A stretch of DNA of 64,000 nucleotides from Hyphomonadaceae bacterium TMED5 (GTDB taxonomy: Bacteria > Pseudomonadota > Alphaproteobacteria > Caulobacterales > Hyphomonadaceae), in contig NHBK01000009.1 in the NCBI GenBank assembly GCA_002173095.1, positions 802,310 through 866,309 of the forward strand, given 5' to 3'. Made by a program: the position numbers and the translations under genes. Below, one piece after another: positions 50,953 through 60,212 of the stretch. Each line of letters opens with the position of its first letter. Position 1 is the first letter of the stretch. The notes beneath the pieces are model-generated. The model saw only the letters and a list, made by a program, of their open reading frames with translations. It did not search any database and was not told where the DNA came from.

Positions 50953-52641
50953 TTAGTCGCCTGCGCCCGGGTTTTCTAGGGCTGCTTGCGCGGCAGCTGT
51001 CTCAGCGGCTCTTACCAGCTGAACGAACTCACTGCGATAGCCGTATTCGTCTTCTCCGCGTGCGCTGAGTGCCAACTCAATAATGGCGTCATAGTCGAAC
51101 TCTTCAGACAGATACGGGTCATTGCGCAGCATCTGGCCAAAGCCTGCGACAGCCGTTGCAAAGCGGGTATAGATTGGCGCGTCTTCGATTTCTGCAAAGA
51201 TCAGATCATCAGTGACGGGCACCTGAACCAGAATGGATTCGTCTTCCTGTGGCGGCTTATAGCGCAGTTGTACGAAGGCCCATTCGTCAGACGCCTCCGG
51301 GGCATCCTGCGTCTCACCATAGCGACGCTCATTCATCAGGCCCTGTTCGCCAACCGGTGTGACCTCGTAAATGGCCGTTACTTCGTGGCCAGCGCCGATC
51401 TCACCTGCATCAACCTGATCATTATTGAAGTCGGCTTCATTCAGCATGCGGGTCTCATAGCCGATCAGGCGATATTCGCTGATGCGCGCAGGGTTGAATT
51501 CAACCTGAACCTTCACGTCCTCTGCGATGGTGAAGATTGAACCGACAAGATCATCGACGAGCAGACGGCGAGCTTCATTCAGCGTGTCGACATAGGCGGC
51601 CATGCCGTTTCCAGCTTGCGCAATAGTCTGCATCATCTGGTCGTTATAATTGCCAGCGCCAAAGCCCATGACCGACAAATAAATGCCTGTATCTCGCTTG
51701 CGAGCGACAAAGTCTTCCAGGCGTTCGTCCTGCGTAATGCCGACATTGAAATCACCATCAGTGAGCAGCATGACGCGGTTGACCGCATCCTCATCGAAAT
51801 TCTGTTCCGCGAGTGAATAGGCCAGACGCAAGCCTTCGCCGCCAGCCGTTGAGCCACCTGCGCGCATCTGCTCCAGCGCGGCGAGGATAGTCGCGTGTTC
51901 ATTGCCCGGCGTTGGTTCCAGAACTGTGCCCGCTGCACCGGCATAGACCACGATGGAAATCGTATCTTCTTCATTCATCTGGTCGATCAGCATAGCGAGT
52001 GCGCGCTTTGCCAGCGGCAGCTTGTTTGATGAGCTCATGGAGCCAGACACATCGACCAGCAGGGTCATATTGATTGGTGGGCGCTCATCGATTGGGATTT
52101 CATAGCCCTGCACACCAATCTGCATCAGCATATTGCTGTCCGACCATGGCGAAGGCGTGAGCGTTACATTGGTAGAGAATGGCGGGTCACGGTCTTCCGG
52201 AACGGGATAGGTGTAATCGAAATAATTGATCAGTTCTTCGACCCGAACGGCATCGACCGGCGGCAGCACACCCATATTCAGAAACTGACGCATCACTGAA
52301 TATGACGCTGTGTCGACATCCACGGAGAAGGTGGAGACGGGCTCATCAGAAACACGGAATACCGGGTTCGTTTCAAAATCCTCATACCGGTCGCGATCCA
52401 CATTGCCGGGAATAGAGGTGGGCATCACCACCGGGGCTTCAGTGTTCGCAACATTGCCTGTCACCACCACGGATCGCTGTACGGCAAATTCTGATGAGGG
52501 AGCAGGTGGCGGTGGAGGAGGTGGGGGCGGTCCCCCTGCAGGTGCCTGTTCTAAAACATGTTCCGGTGGCTTCGAGTAGCACGCTGCGAGCGACACACAT
52601 GCGCAGGCGGCGAGAAGCGCGAATTTCAAAGTGGTCTGCAT
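50953..52641 (-). CDS. von Willebrand factor type A lipoprotein (YfbK-like)
   Basis: 562 residues. The signal peptide ends in a lipobox (CVSLAAC), and the mature N-terminus has a run of nine prolines. A VWA domain follows (about 185-365) with a complete metal-binding MIDAS motif (LLVDVSGSMSSSNKLPLAKRAL, TDGDFNVGI). The N-terminal region before it (STFSVDVDTASYSVMRQFLNMGVLPPVDAVRVEELINYFDY) and the C-terminal DUF3520-like region are typical of YfbK-type proteins. A short segment (QRSVVVTGNV) resembles a TonB-box. It is probably at the outer membrane, binding protein partners; the function of the family is not established. Confidence 0.85.
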   Translation of the reverse strand: MQTTLKFALLAACACVSLAACYSKPPEHVLEQAPAGGPPPPPPPPPAPSSEFAVQRSVVVTGNVANTEAPVVMPTSIPGNVDRDRYEDFETNPVFRVSDEPVSTFSVDVDTASYSVMRQFLNMGVLPPVDAVRVEELINYFDYTYPVPEDRDPPFSTNVTLTPSPWSDSNMLMQIGVQGYEIPIDERPPINMTLLVDVSGSMSSSNKLPLAKRALAMLIDQMNEEDTISIVVYAGAAGTVLEPTPGNEHATILAALEQMRAGGSTAGGEGLRLAYSLAEQNFDEDAVNRVMLLTDGDFNVGITQDERLEDFVARKRDTGIYLSVMGFGAGNYNDQMMQTIAQAGNGMAAYVDTLNEARRLLVDDLVGSIFTIAEDVKVQVEFNPARISEYRLIGYETRMLNEADFNNDQVDAGEIGAGHEVTAIYEVTPVGEQGLMNERRYGETQDAPEASDEWAFVQLRYKPPQEDESILVQVPVTDDLIFAEIEDAPIYTRFATAVAGFGQMLRNDPYLSEEFDYDAIIELALSARGEDEYGYRSEFVQLVRAAETAAAQAALENPGAGD

Positions 52642-52731
52642 ATTCCCCTCCCAGTGGTTGAAACCCTATAAAGCTACGCGTTCTGTGGCCTAAATGCGGC
52701 AAGAACTGCCATAGACTGGGATGATTCTGTG

Positions 52732-54723
52732 TCAGTTCACCTGATCGGCGATCCAGTCATCCACATCGCGTTCGACCAATTGCAGCGGACGAGACCCCTG
52801 TTCCAGCAGAACATTATGGAATTCGCGAATGTTCAGTCGATTGCCGAGCACACCGCCTGCGCGCTCACGCATACGCGTAAACTGCAGATAGCCTTCCAAA
52901 GCCGCACAGCTCAGGCCCGGCTCCACACGGAAGACATTGAGACGCCTTAGGGCTTCGGACTGGCTTATGCCTAACCGGAAGGTCATCAGGTTTATCGCAT
53001 CAGCTTCACTCAGTTCGCCGGTCAGCAAACCTGTTTCCGCTTCTGCTTCTGTGAAGGCAGATAGGCGGGCGTAAAGCATTGCGGCTTCGAGTTGAGGCGT
53101 ATCGTTGAATGCGCCGCGCTGAGACAGCACGCTGACGGCATAGAGTGACCAGCCATAGTCGAAAGCGGCCGAGTGAATGCGCCGAGCGAGCATTGGAATG
53201 TCTTCGCGTTCGATTTCTCTTCGCTCGCGCAAGGCATGGCCCGGATAAAAGACGGCCAGTAAATGTTCAACCGAAAGCGCGACAGGGTGGGCATTCAGAT
53301 AATCGACTGAAACGCTAAGAGGCACAGGCTGGTCCGGGTCGTAATAGCGCGGCTCAGGATAAAGACGGCTCGGCACTGCCGGGGCAGGGCGCAGCGTTGG
53401 GTCTATAATGACTGGTGTCAGGGCCAGGCCGGGAAGTCTCTGCACTGAATAAGCAGACAGGTAAGGCTCCAGATAGTCGATGGCCTCCTGCAATTGCACA
53501 AAGGATGTCGGCAAAGCGGGGCCCGGCTCAGGCGGTGGAGCGGGCGTGGATGGTTCACCTTCGCCGAGATCTGTCTCTGCGGGCGGTGGCGGAACCAGTG
53601 GCGCACGTGTCTGCCAGAGCTGAAGCGCGGCCAGAAGATTGCCCGGCACGGCTACGCCGTCTTCCAGACGATTGCCGTCCTCATCAATCTCGGCATGGGC
53701 GTGCCAGCCGAGTTCGATTGTGTCGTTCAGGCGTTCAAGAGTGGATTCGCTGAGGCGCCTCGCATCGGCCTGACAGGCTGCGGCATCTGAAAGGCCGGAT
53801 GTCGCTTGTGAAATCACCGCATCATAATAGTCGGGCGAGAACGTGCTGAGCCGGTCTGTCGTCTGCCAGTCCTGCAAAAGATCGTTCAGTGTCGCTAATA
53901 AGGCGTCCACTTCTGGCACGATCATCGGTTCTACGCTTTCTTCCAGCTCAAGGATCCAGTCGGAATACGGCATCTCTTCGACTTCTGCCGCCCGCCAGCG
54001 CTGATCCCATTCGGCATAGCTGTCTTCGCTACGGAATGCCGAGGTGTTCATCGACGCGATCATCAGGGTGAGCACTTCCGGGGGCGGTGAAATACCTGCA
54101 GCGGAATCAAATTCCAGTCGGCGGCGCGCATTCTGAAGGTCATTGGCCATTTCAGGCAGGCGCGCCAGAAGGGATGGAATGTCCCCGCTGCCTTCGCCGG
54201 CTTCCAGCGACCGCTGAAGCGAGAGCACATCTGCAAATGGCGTTGAGACATGATCTGCCGGATAGGGGCGTGAATAACTTAGTCCGACCTGACCATAGCC
54301 AAAACGAGCCGTCTGAACGGCGCGGACATAGGCACCATGAATTTCCCAGAATGGTGAGAAATCCGGATCGTCTTCCATGGGTACCTGAAACTCAGACAGG
54401 TTTTCCAGGGCAATAATTCTGCGCACACGGGCATCTTCAAACTCGCCAGTGGCAGGCACGCCGGAGTTGCGAACCCAGCTGCGGGAATTCCATGCCGGGC
54501 GACCATAGCGGTAATTGGCTACGGCTTCTGGAAGGCGCGCTTCCATTTGTTCCAGCTCAACATAGAATTGTTCGCGCTGAACGGTGGCGGCCTCAGGAGA
54601 GAGTGCCCCTGATTCCTGTTGGCAGGCAGACAGCGCCAATACGGCGAGACTGCACCCCAAAAGAGAGGTTCGCGAAAGTTTTTCGCCGGAAAGAGGCAGT
54701 TTGCTGAAAAAAGATAGCCGCAT
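52732..54723 (-). CDS. DUF885 family lipoprotein lacking the HExxPGH zinc motif
   Basis: 663 residues, with a lipoprotein signal (LLGCSLAVLALSAC) from the ATG at 54723. DUF885 proteins are metallopeptidase-like, with a motif of the form HE-x-x-PGH. Here the matching segment reads LLAVFYPGHALRE: PGH remains, but the His-Glu pair has become Ala-Val. The C-terminal region (CAALEGYLQFTRMRERAGGVLGNRLNIREFHNVLLEQGSRPLQLVERDVDDW) is characteristic. The protein is therefore probably catalytically dead and may bind a peptide or partner. A proline-rich loop (PPPPAETDLGEGEPSTPAPPPEPGPALP) divides it. Confidence 0.78.
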   Translation of the reverse strand: MRLSFFSKLPLSGEKLSRTSLLGCSLAVLALSACQQESGALSPEAATVQREQFYVELEQMEARLPEAVANYRYGRPAWNSRSWVRNSGVPATGEFEDARVRRIIALENLSEFQVPMEDDPDFSPFWEIHGAYVRAVQTARFGYGQVGLSYSRPYPADHVSTPFADVLSLQRSLEAGEGSGDIPSLLARLPEMANDLQNARRRLEFDSAAGISPPPEVLTLMIASMNTSAFRSEDSYAEWDQRWRAAEVEEMPYSDWILELEESVEPMIVPEVDALLATLNDLLQDWQTTDRLSTFSPDYYDAVISQATSGLSDAAACQADARRLSESTLERLNDTIELGWHAHAEIDEDGNRLEDGVAVPGNLLAALQLWQTRAPLVPPPPAETDLGEGEPSTPAPPPEPGPALPTSFVQLQEAIDYLEPYLSAYSVQRLPGLALTPVIIDPTLRPAPAVPSRLYPEPRYYDPDQPVPLSVSVDYLNAHPVALSVEHLLAVFYPGHALRERREIEREDIPMLARRIHSAAFDYGWSLYAVSVLSQRGAFNDTPQLEAAMLYARLSAFTEAEAETGLLTGELSEADAINLMTFRLGISQSEALRRLNVFRVEPGLSCAALEGYLQFTRMRERAGGVLGNRLNIREFHNVLLEQGSRPLQLVERDVDDWIADQVN

Positions 54724-54816
54724 GTGAAAGACATTGCCCGTGTAAGGGTTCAGATGGTTGTCGCAGAAATTGTTTTCCTTTAAGGAGCCTGCTGCACTCA
54801 GTATTGGGAGTCTATT

Positions 54817-55611
54817 ATGGAATCGAATCCGGCCGGACAAGGGCCTGCACTATCCGGCAACGTAATGTTTTATCGCAAGCCGGAACCACTCAATCCTGAA
54901 ACCCATGGCAAGCTCGGCGTCAGCCGTCCAAACCAGCCACTGGGCTTTCTGCGCGAAGCACACGCTGTACCGCTTACGGTCAGCGAATTTGGTCTCTGCG
55001 CAAACTCTTATCCGATCATTTTTGTCGGCCCAGAGAAAACGCCTGTTGCTGTTATGGGTGTGCGTCAGGCTGAGAACCTGTTCGTGGATCCGGAAGGTCG
55101 CGTAAACGCTGACTTCTACGTTCCTGCATTCGTTCGTCGTTATCCGTTCGTGTTCGCAGCAGATCAGGGCAGCGATCGTCTGCTTCTCTGCGTTGACACT
55201 GAAGCTGAGATGATCACCGACACGCCGGAAATGCCTTTCTTCGAGAACGGCCAGCCGACAAAATACACGCAGGATGCTGTTGAGTTCTGTAAAGAATTCG
55301 AACGTCAGCGCCGCGCGACTGTCGACTTCATCAAACTGATCGAGTCTCACGACCTGTTCGAAGAAAAAGCTGTGACGTTCTCTCCACGTGATGCGAACGG
55401 CAACGAAACGCAGCCACAGAAAATTGCTGATTATTGGGCGATCTCCGAAGAGAAGCTGAACCAGCTCTCTGCTGAGAAGTTCAATGAGCTGCGTGACAAT
55501 GGTGCGATGGGTGCGATCTACGCTCACCTCGTATCTCTGCTGAACTGGTCTCGCGTCATTCAGCGCGCAATGCGCACTGGCCCGGCTCAACAGACCGCTG
55601 GCAACGCATAA
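54817..55611 (+). CDS. SapC family protein
   Basis: 264 residues of the SapC family. Its N-terminus reads MFYRKPEPLNPETHGKLGVSRPNQPLGFLREAHAVPLTVSEF, with the following core SYPIIFVGPEKTPVAVMGVRQAENLFVD and FYVPAFVRRYPFVFA. Members were named after a surface-layer export gene of Campylobacter, but in alphaproteobacteria the role is unclear. There is no signal peptide. Codon use is strongly biased (like the flagellins), so high expression is likely. A terminator follows. Confidence 0.85.
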   Translation: MESNPAGQGPALSGNVMFYRKPEPLNPETHGKLGVSRPNQPLGFLREAHAVPLTVSEFGLCANSYPIIFVGPEKTPVAVMGVRQAENLFVDPEGRVNADFYVPAFVRRYPFVFAADQGSDRLLLCVDTEAEMITDTPEMPFFENGQPTKYTQDAVEFCKEFERQRRATVDFIKLIESHDLFEEKAVTFSPRDANGNETQPQKIADYWAISEEKLNQLSAEKFNELRDNGAMGAIYAHLVSLLNWSRVIQRAMRTGPAQQTAGNA

Positions 55612-55635
55612 GACTTTCCGTAGTTACGGAACAAT

Positions 55636-55669
55636 AAAACGCGCGAAGTACTGAGCTTCGCGCGTTTTT
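55636..55669 (+). terminator. Terminator of the sapC-like gene
   Basis: Stem AAAACGCGCGAAG / CTTCGCGCGTTTT with a 7-nt loop; symmetric, so it may act on both strands. Confidence 0.9.
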
Positions 55670-55788
55670 CTTATCCGATCACGTCGTAACTTCATCGGCT
55701 CACAAAAGCGCGATACGCCTTTTCTGCTAATCATTCAGTTTCTATTCGTCTGTAAATAATAAAAGTCTTCTGGAAACCGGACCTGATC

Positions 55789-57936
55789 ATGATCTCTTTG
55801 CGCAACTCTGCCCTTCTGAATGGGCTGGCCGTCTTTCTGTCTGTCGTGCTGATGATGTTCGCCGGCAAGTCAGCATTTGCCGAGCCTGCGGATTCCGGCC
55901 ATGCGCTTGTGGAGCTGGTTTCTGAGCAGGACTCTGTCGTGCCTGGCGAAACCTATCGGGTGGCGCTGGTACTTGAGCTTGATCCGCACTGGCATGTCTA
56001 TTGGATCAATGCAGGCGATTCCGGACTTCCGACTGAGCTGATCTGGGACGAAACATCTGACGTGGAGACCGGGGAGTTCGTCTGGCCCGCGCCTCACCCT
56101 CAACCGCTCGATATCCTGATGAATTACGGATATGAAGACGAGCTGATCCTGCCATTGGATATCACCATCCCTGAGGATGCGAGCGGCGACATTGCGCTGA
56201 ACGGTACGGCGACCTTCCTGATCTGCGCAGATATCTGCATTCCTGAAGATGCGCCATTTTCCCTGACGATTCCGGTATCAGATAACGCCTCTCCAAATGC
56301 GGAAACGACCGAATACTTCAATCGCGTCGATGCCCAGATCCCGATGGCGCTGGATGGCGAAGCCTTCATTGACCGCAGTGAAACGCCTTGGCGCCTGTCC
56401 ATTGTGAGCGACATCGTCCGCGCTGCGCTTGAAGCTGACATTGCTGACATTCGCTTCTTTCCGCTCGATCATCAGATCCTACACCCGCCAGAGCAGCCTG
56501 TAAGCTTTGGGCCAGACGGCATTACGCTTGAGCTTCAACCGGGCGGTCGCTCCGGTTTGCCGGGTGATCTTGCTGGCGTGCTGGTGGTTGAAGATACAGA
56601 TGGAAACCGCGTTGCGTTTGACCTGACGGCCTCTCCGGGCCTGGTCGAGGCGGGAGCGACAGGTGAAACACTTTCAGAGCCCGTCCTAGACGCGCCTCCG
56701 CTTGATTTTGTGGCGCTTCTTGGTGTGCTGGGCGGCGCGTTCCTAGGCGGTCTCATCCTGAATCTGATGCCGTGCGTTCTGCCGGTTTTGTTCATCAAGG
56801 CGCGCGGAATTCTGTCGCTTTCCGGTTCAGCGCAAATGGGTGAGATCCGCGCCCACGGACTGTTTTATGCGCTGGGCGTTGTGATCTGCTTCCTCGCCTT
56901 TGCCATTGTGCTGGTCATGTTGCGTGCGGCCGGTGAAACGGCAGGCCTTGGTTTTCAGCTCCAATACCCCGTTGTGATTGCCGGGCTGTCGCTTCTTATG
57001 TTCGTGCTTGGCCTGAATATGATTGGCTGGTTCTCAGTCGGTGGCTCTGTCATGGGTGTGGGCTCAGACCTTGCTGAGCGTGGCGGCCATCAGGGCGCGT
57101 TCTTTACCGGGCTTCTGGCTGCTTTTGTCGGCGCGCCATGCATTGGACCATTCCTTGGCGCAGCTGTTGGCGCGGTTGTGGATCAACCACTGCCGGTGGT
57201 TATGCTGGTTTTTGCTGTGCTGGGTATCGGTATGGCGACGCCATTCCTGCTGATCAGCCTGTTCCCGGGCGTTGCTAAGCTCCTGCCAAAGCCGGGTGCG
57301 TGGATGGAACGTCTGAAGCAATTCTTTGCGTTCCCGCTCTTCCTCACGGCAATCTGGCTTCTGTGGGTGCTTGCGCAACAGTCTGGCGCAGATGCGGTGG
57401 CTCTGGTGGGCGGTGCCGCGACCCTTATTGCCTTTGGCATCTGGATGTTCAAAGCCGCTCCGGAAAAGGGCTCTACACGCAACCTGGTGCTTGGCGCTGG
57501 CGTGCTGGTCATCCTGCTGGCGCTGGTCTTCCCGGCGCTCATGCTGCGGTCTACGGCCAGCTATTCTGTTGCAGGTGAAGCAGGCGCAGCACATGCGGGC
57601 TATGATGGTGATTGGTCGCCGCAAGCGGTTGCTGACCTTCAGGCGGAAGGCCGCGCCGTTCTGGTGGACTTCACCGCCAGCTGGTGTGTCACCTGTCAGG
57701 TGAATAAGCGCACCACGCTTCTGACCGATCGCGTACAGTCCGCGCTGGAGGATGAAAATGTCGCTCTGCTCATTGCAGATTGGACGTCACGAGATGACAT
57801 GATCGCTGATGAGCTGGCTCGTCATGGCCGCGCAGGCGTGCCGCTTTACCTCTACTATTCAGCAGACGGTTCAGACCCGGCTATTTTGCCGCAAATCCTT
57901 AGCCCTTCAATCGTGGTAGATTATATCTCTCAGTAG
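55789..57936 (+). CDS. Thiol:disulfide interchange protein, DsbD/ScsB type
   Basis: 715 residues. After a signal peptide, the periplasmic N-terminal region (about 30-290) carries HWHVYWINAGDSGLPTELIWD, and a CxxxC pair in LICADICIPEDA as in ScsB. A membrane section of about eight helices holds the two reactive cysteines in NLMPCVLPVL and FVGAPCIGPFLG. The C-terminal periplasmic thioredoxin domain has VDFTASWCVTCQVNKRTTL. It passes electrons from cytoplasmic thioredoxin across the membrane to periplasmic disulfide partners. No cytochrome-biogenesis genes adjoin it. Confidence 0.9.
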   Translation: MISLRNSALLNGLAVFLSVVLMMFAGKSAFAEPADSGHALVELVSEQDSVVPGETYRVALVLELDPHWHVYWINAGDSGLPTELIWDETSDVETGEFVWPAPHPQPLDILMNYGYEDELILPLDITIPEDASGDIALNGTATFLICADICIPEDAPFSLTIPVSDNASPNAETTEYFNRVDAQIPMALDGEAFIDRSETPWRLSIVSDIVRAALEADIADIRFFPLDHQILHPPEQPVSFGPDGITLELQPGGRSGLPGDLAGVLVVEDTDGNRVAFDLTASPGLVEAGATGETLSEPVLDAPPLDFVALLGVLGGAFLGGLILNLMPCVLPVLFIKARGILSLSGSAQMGEIRAHGLFYALGVVICFLAFAIVLVMLRAAGETAGLGFQLQYPVVIAGLSLLMFVLGLNMIGWFSVGGSVMGVGSDLAERGGHQGAFFTGLLAAFVGAPCIGPFLGAAVGAVVDQPLPVVMLVFAVLGIGMATPFLLISLFPGVAKLLPKPGAWMERLKQFFAFPLFLTAIWLLWVLAQQSGADAVALVGGAATLIAFGIWMFKAAPEKGSTRNLVLGAGVLVILLALVFPALMLRSTASYSVAGEAGAAHAGYDGDWSPQAVADLQAEGRAVLVDFTASWCVTCQVNKRTTLLTDRVQSALEDENVALLIADWTSRDDMIADELARHGRAGVPLYLYYSADGSDPAILPQILSPSIVVDYISQ

Positions 57937-57959
57937 AGAAATTGGGCGAGTAAGAAACA

Positions 57960-58106
57960 GTGTTGAAGTTGATCAGACAGCGGATTGGACTGCTGGCGGG
58001 CATGTTGCTCGCTATTGCCCTGACTGCTGGCGCATTGATCTTTTCAACGACTGAAACGCCAATAACGGCGGATGAAACGCTCGACGTCAGTTCATCGACC
58101 GAGTGA
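57960..58106 (+). CDS. Putative small single-helix membrane protein
   Basis: 48 residues, too short for standard ORF lists. A basic start (MLKLIRQRIG) is followed by one hydrophobic helix (LLAGMLLAIALTAGALIF) and an acidic Ser/Thr-rich tail. The start is GTG with only a weak AAGAAA site, 24 bp after the DsbD stop. Its end overlaps the convergent hypothetical gene by 20 bp. The amphipathic topology is plausible, but there is no other support, so it may not be expressed. Confidence 0.35.
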   Translation: MLKLIRQRIGLLAGMLLAIALTAGALIFSTTETPITADETLDVSSSTE

Positions 58107-58593
58107 TCGCCGCCTGAGACTCTGGCAGATGGCCAGCTGAGCATTGGGCGCCGACTTCACTATGAAGCGATAGGTCTATCAGTTCGCCAGCCTCAAGTGA
58201 CAATGCAGCGGCTTCACCGACCATTTCTGCATCATCGAGCATGTGAACAATACGCGCTCGCGCAGCCTGCACATCGCTCGTATTCTCTGCGTCGTCCATC
58301 GCGCTGAGCTGTACAGTCGTTTCTTCAGCCATGCCTCGGAAGATACAGCCCAGATCATGCGGCAGTGGTGTGGTCTCCGAACCGGAAATGGCGAGCCGTG
58401 AGGCGGTTCGCCCGAAGCGCTGAAGGCGGAACACAAGTTCAGGGGACAGCGCTGTCTCCTCGCCATGGCTCATCTCTGCATTCAGCTCTTTGGCTTCCTC
58501 CGCCCAGTCGCGTGCAAGCGATGGATTAGCCTGAGCCATGGGGGTGAGCATGCAGCATGCGCTGATCGCCAGAAGAAGAGATGACATTTTCAT
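58087..58593 (-). CDS. Secreted hypothetical protein, helical
   Basis: 168 residues with a signal peptide (MKMSSLLLAISACCMLTPMAQA). The mature region is helical and charged (ARDWAEEAKELNAEMSHGEE, ENTSDVQAARARIVHMLDDAEMVGEAAALSLEAGEL). It has two mature cysteines (DLGCIFRG and GAQCSAG), which could form one disulfide. Family not recognised. It could serve as a periplasmic binding protein, but nothing in the context decides this. It is divergent from hisS. Confidence 0.62.
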   Translation of the reverse strand: MKMSSLLLAISACCMLTPMAQANPSLARDWAEEAKELNAEMSHGEETALSPELVFRLQRFGRTASRLAISGSETTPLPHDLGCIFRGMAEETTVQLSAMDDAENTSDVQAARARIVHMLDDAEMVGEAAALSLEAGELIDLSLHSEVGAQCSAGHLPESQAAITRSMN

Positions 58594-58742
58594 GAGGCCA
58601 GACTCTCATGACGAGCGTTAAAAAATATGAATCTGAACTGCTTTTAACCCCGGAAAACGCTTAAAATTGGGCCTCTTATAAGAGTTGAGGTTGGCAAGGC
58701 GCTCACAAGGTTCTATCCCGGCGAAAAATCCGGCGAAACATT

Positions 58743-60212
58743 ATGGCTAAAAACAAAACTCCAAACCCGAAATCGCTCGCGCGCAAACCGCGAGGTTTCC
58801 CTGATAAACGGGAAGACGTTCTGAAAGCGGAACTCGATATGATCCATCGGGTGACGTCGGTTTATCGTCTCTGGGGTTTTGAGGGCATTGAAACAGGTGC
58901 GTTTGAATATGCAGACGCGCTCGGCAAGTTTCTGCCAGATCAGGACCGGCCGAATGCGGGTGTGTTCGCCATTCAGGATGATGACGAACAATGGATGTCG
59001 CTGCGCTATGACCTGACAGCGCCGCTGGCGCGGTTTGCAGCCGAACATTGGGACACACTGCCAAAGCCTTTCCGTCGCTTCGCCTATGGGCCTGTATGGC
59101 GCAATGAGAAGCCGGGCCCGGGACGCTTCCGCGAGTTCATGCAGTGCGATGCGGATACGGTCGGCGCGAAAGGCCCTGCGGCTGATGCAGAGATGATTGC
59201 CATGATGGCTGAAGCTCTGAAAGCGGCTGGTGCGCAGAACTTCAATGTACGTGTGAATACGCGTGACCTGATGTCCGGCCTTCTGGACTCGATCGACGCC
59301 AATGATGAAGAGATGCGCCTGACCATTCTGCGCGCGCTCGACAAACTTGACCGTCTCGGCATTTCAGGTGTGGCGGACCTTCTTGGTGAAGGCCGTGAGG
59401 ATGAATCCGGCGATTACACCAAGGGAGCAGGGCTTGATCAGGAACGCATTAAGCGCGTTCTGGCTTTCGCTGAAGCGGGTTGTGCGACACGCGGCGAGAC
59501 GCTGGATTCTCTGGCGGCGGTTGTCTCTGGCAATGAAGCCTATGATCGCGGTATTGCCGAGCTGACCCAGATCGATGCGCTTCTGGCATCCATGGGCGCG
59601 AAGGATGATCAGGTTGTGTTCGACCCGACCATTGTCCGTGGTCTGGAATACTATACCGGTCCCGTCTTCGAGGGCGAACTGCTCGACGAGATTGTCGACG
59701 AAAAAGGCCGGTCCGTGCGCATCGGGTCTGTCGGTGGCGGTGGCCGCTATGATGGCCTGGTCTCTCGTTTCCGCAGTGAAGAAATTCCGGCAACGGGGTT
59801 CTCTATCGGTATTTCCCGTCTGGCCGCAGCCATGTCGCTGACGGGTGAACTGAACGAGCTGTCTGGCCCTGTCGTTGTGCTGGTGCTCGACCGCGAGCAT
59901 GTTGCTGACAGCCATGAGCTGGCGCATCAGCTGCGCGCGGCAGGCATTCGCTCTGAAGTCTATATGGGCAGCTCAGGCATGCGTCCGCAGATGAAATATG
60001 CAGACCGTCGCGGCGCACCAGCTGTTGTGATCGTCGGTGAAGATGAGCGCAATAAAGGCACGGTCACAGTCAAAGATCTGATCGTGGGCGCGCAAAAGGC
60101 CAAAGCGATCAAGGACAATACCGAATGGCGCGAAAGCCGTCCGGGACAGGTCGAAGTTGACCGTTCTGAAATGGTGGCAACCATTAAAGGCATGCTGGAG
60201 GCAGGCGAGTGA
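58743..60212 (+). CDS. hisS: Histidyl-tRNA synthetase
   Basis: 489 residues, class II aminoacyl-tRNA synthetase that charges tRNA-His in the cytoplasm. Motif 1 lies in RGFPDKREDVLKAELDMIHRVTSVYRLWGFEGIETGAFEYADALGKF; motif 2 in RRFAYGPVWRNEKPGPGRFREFMQCDAD; motif 3 in GFSIGISRLAAAM. The histidine-binding VGGGGRYDGLVSRF and GLEYYTGPVFE, and an anticodon-binding C-terminus (VVVIVGEDERNKGTVTVKDL), are intact. It begins a coupled hisS-hisZ-hisG operon; a 4-bp overlap with hisZ links them. Confidence 0.96.
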   Translation: MAKNKTPNPKSLARKPRGFPDKREDVLKAELDMIHRVTSVYRLWGFEGIETGAFEYADALGKFLPDQDRPNAGVFAIQDDDEQWMSLRYDLTAPLARFAAEHWDTLPKPFRRFAYGPVWRNEKPGPGRFREFMQCDADTVGAKGPAADAEMIAMMAEALKAAGAQNFNVRVNTRDLMSGLLDSIDANDEEMRLTILRALDKLDRLGISGVADLLGEGREDESGDYTKGAGLDQERIKRVLAFAEAGCATRGETLDSLAAVVSGNEAYDRGIAELTQIDALLASMGAKDDQVVFDPTIVRGLEYYTGPVFEGELLDEIVDEKGRSVRIGSVGGGGRYDGLVSRFRSEEIPATGFSIGISRLAAAMSLTGELNELSGPVVVLVLDREHVADSHELAHQLRAAGIRSEVYMGSSGMRPQMKYADRRGAPAVVIVGEDERNKGTVTVKDLIVGAQKAKAIKDNTEWRESRPGQVEVDRSEMVATIKGMLEAGE

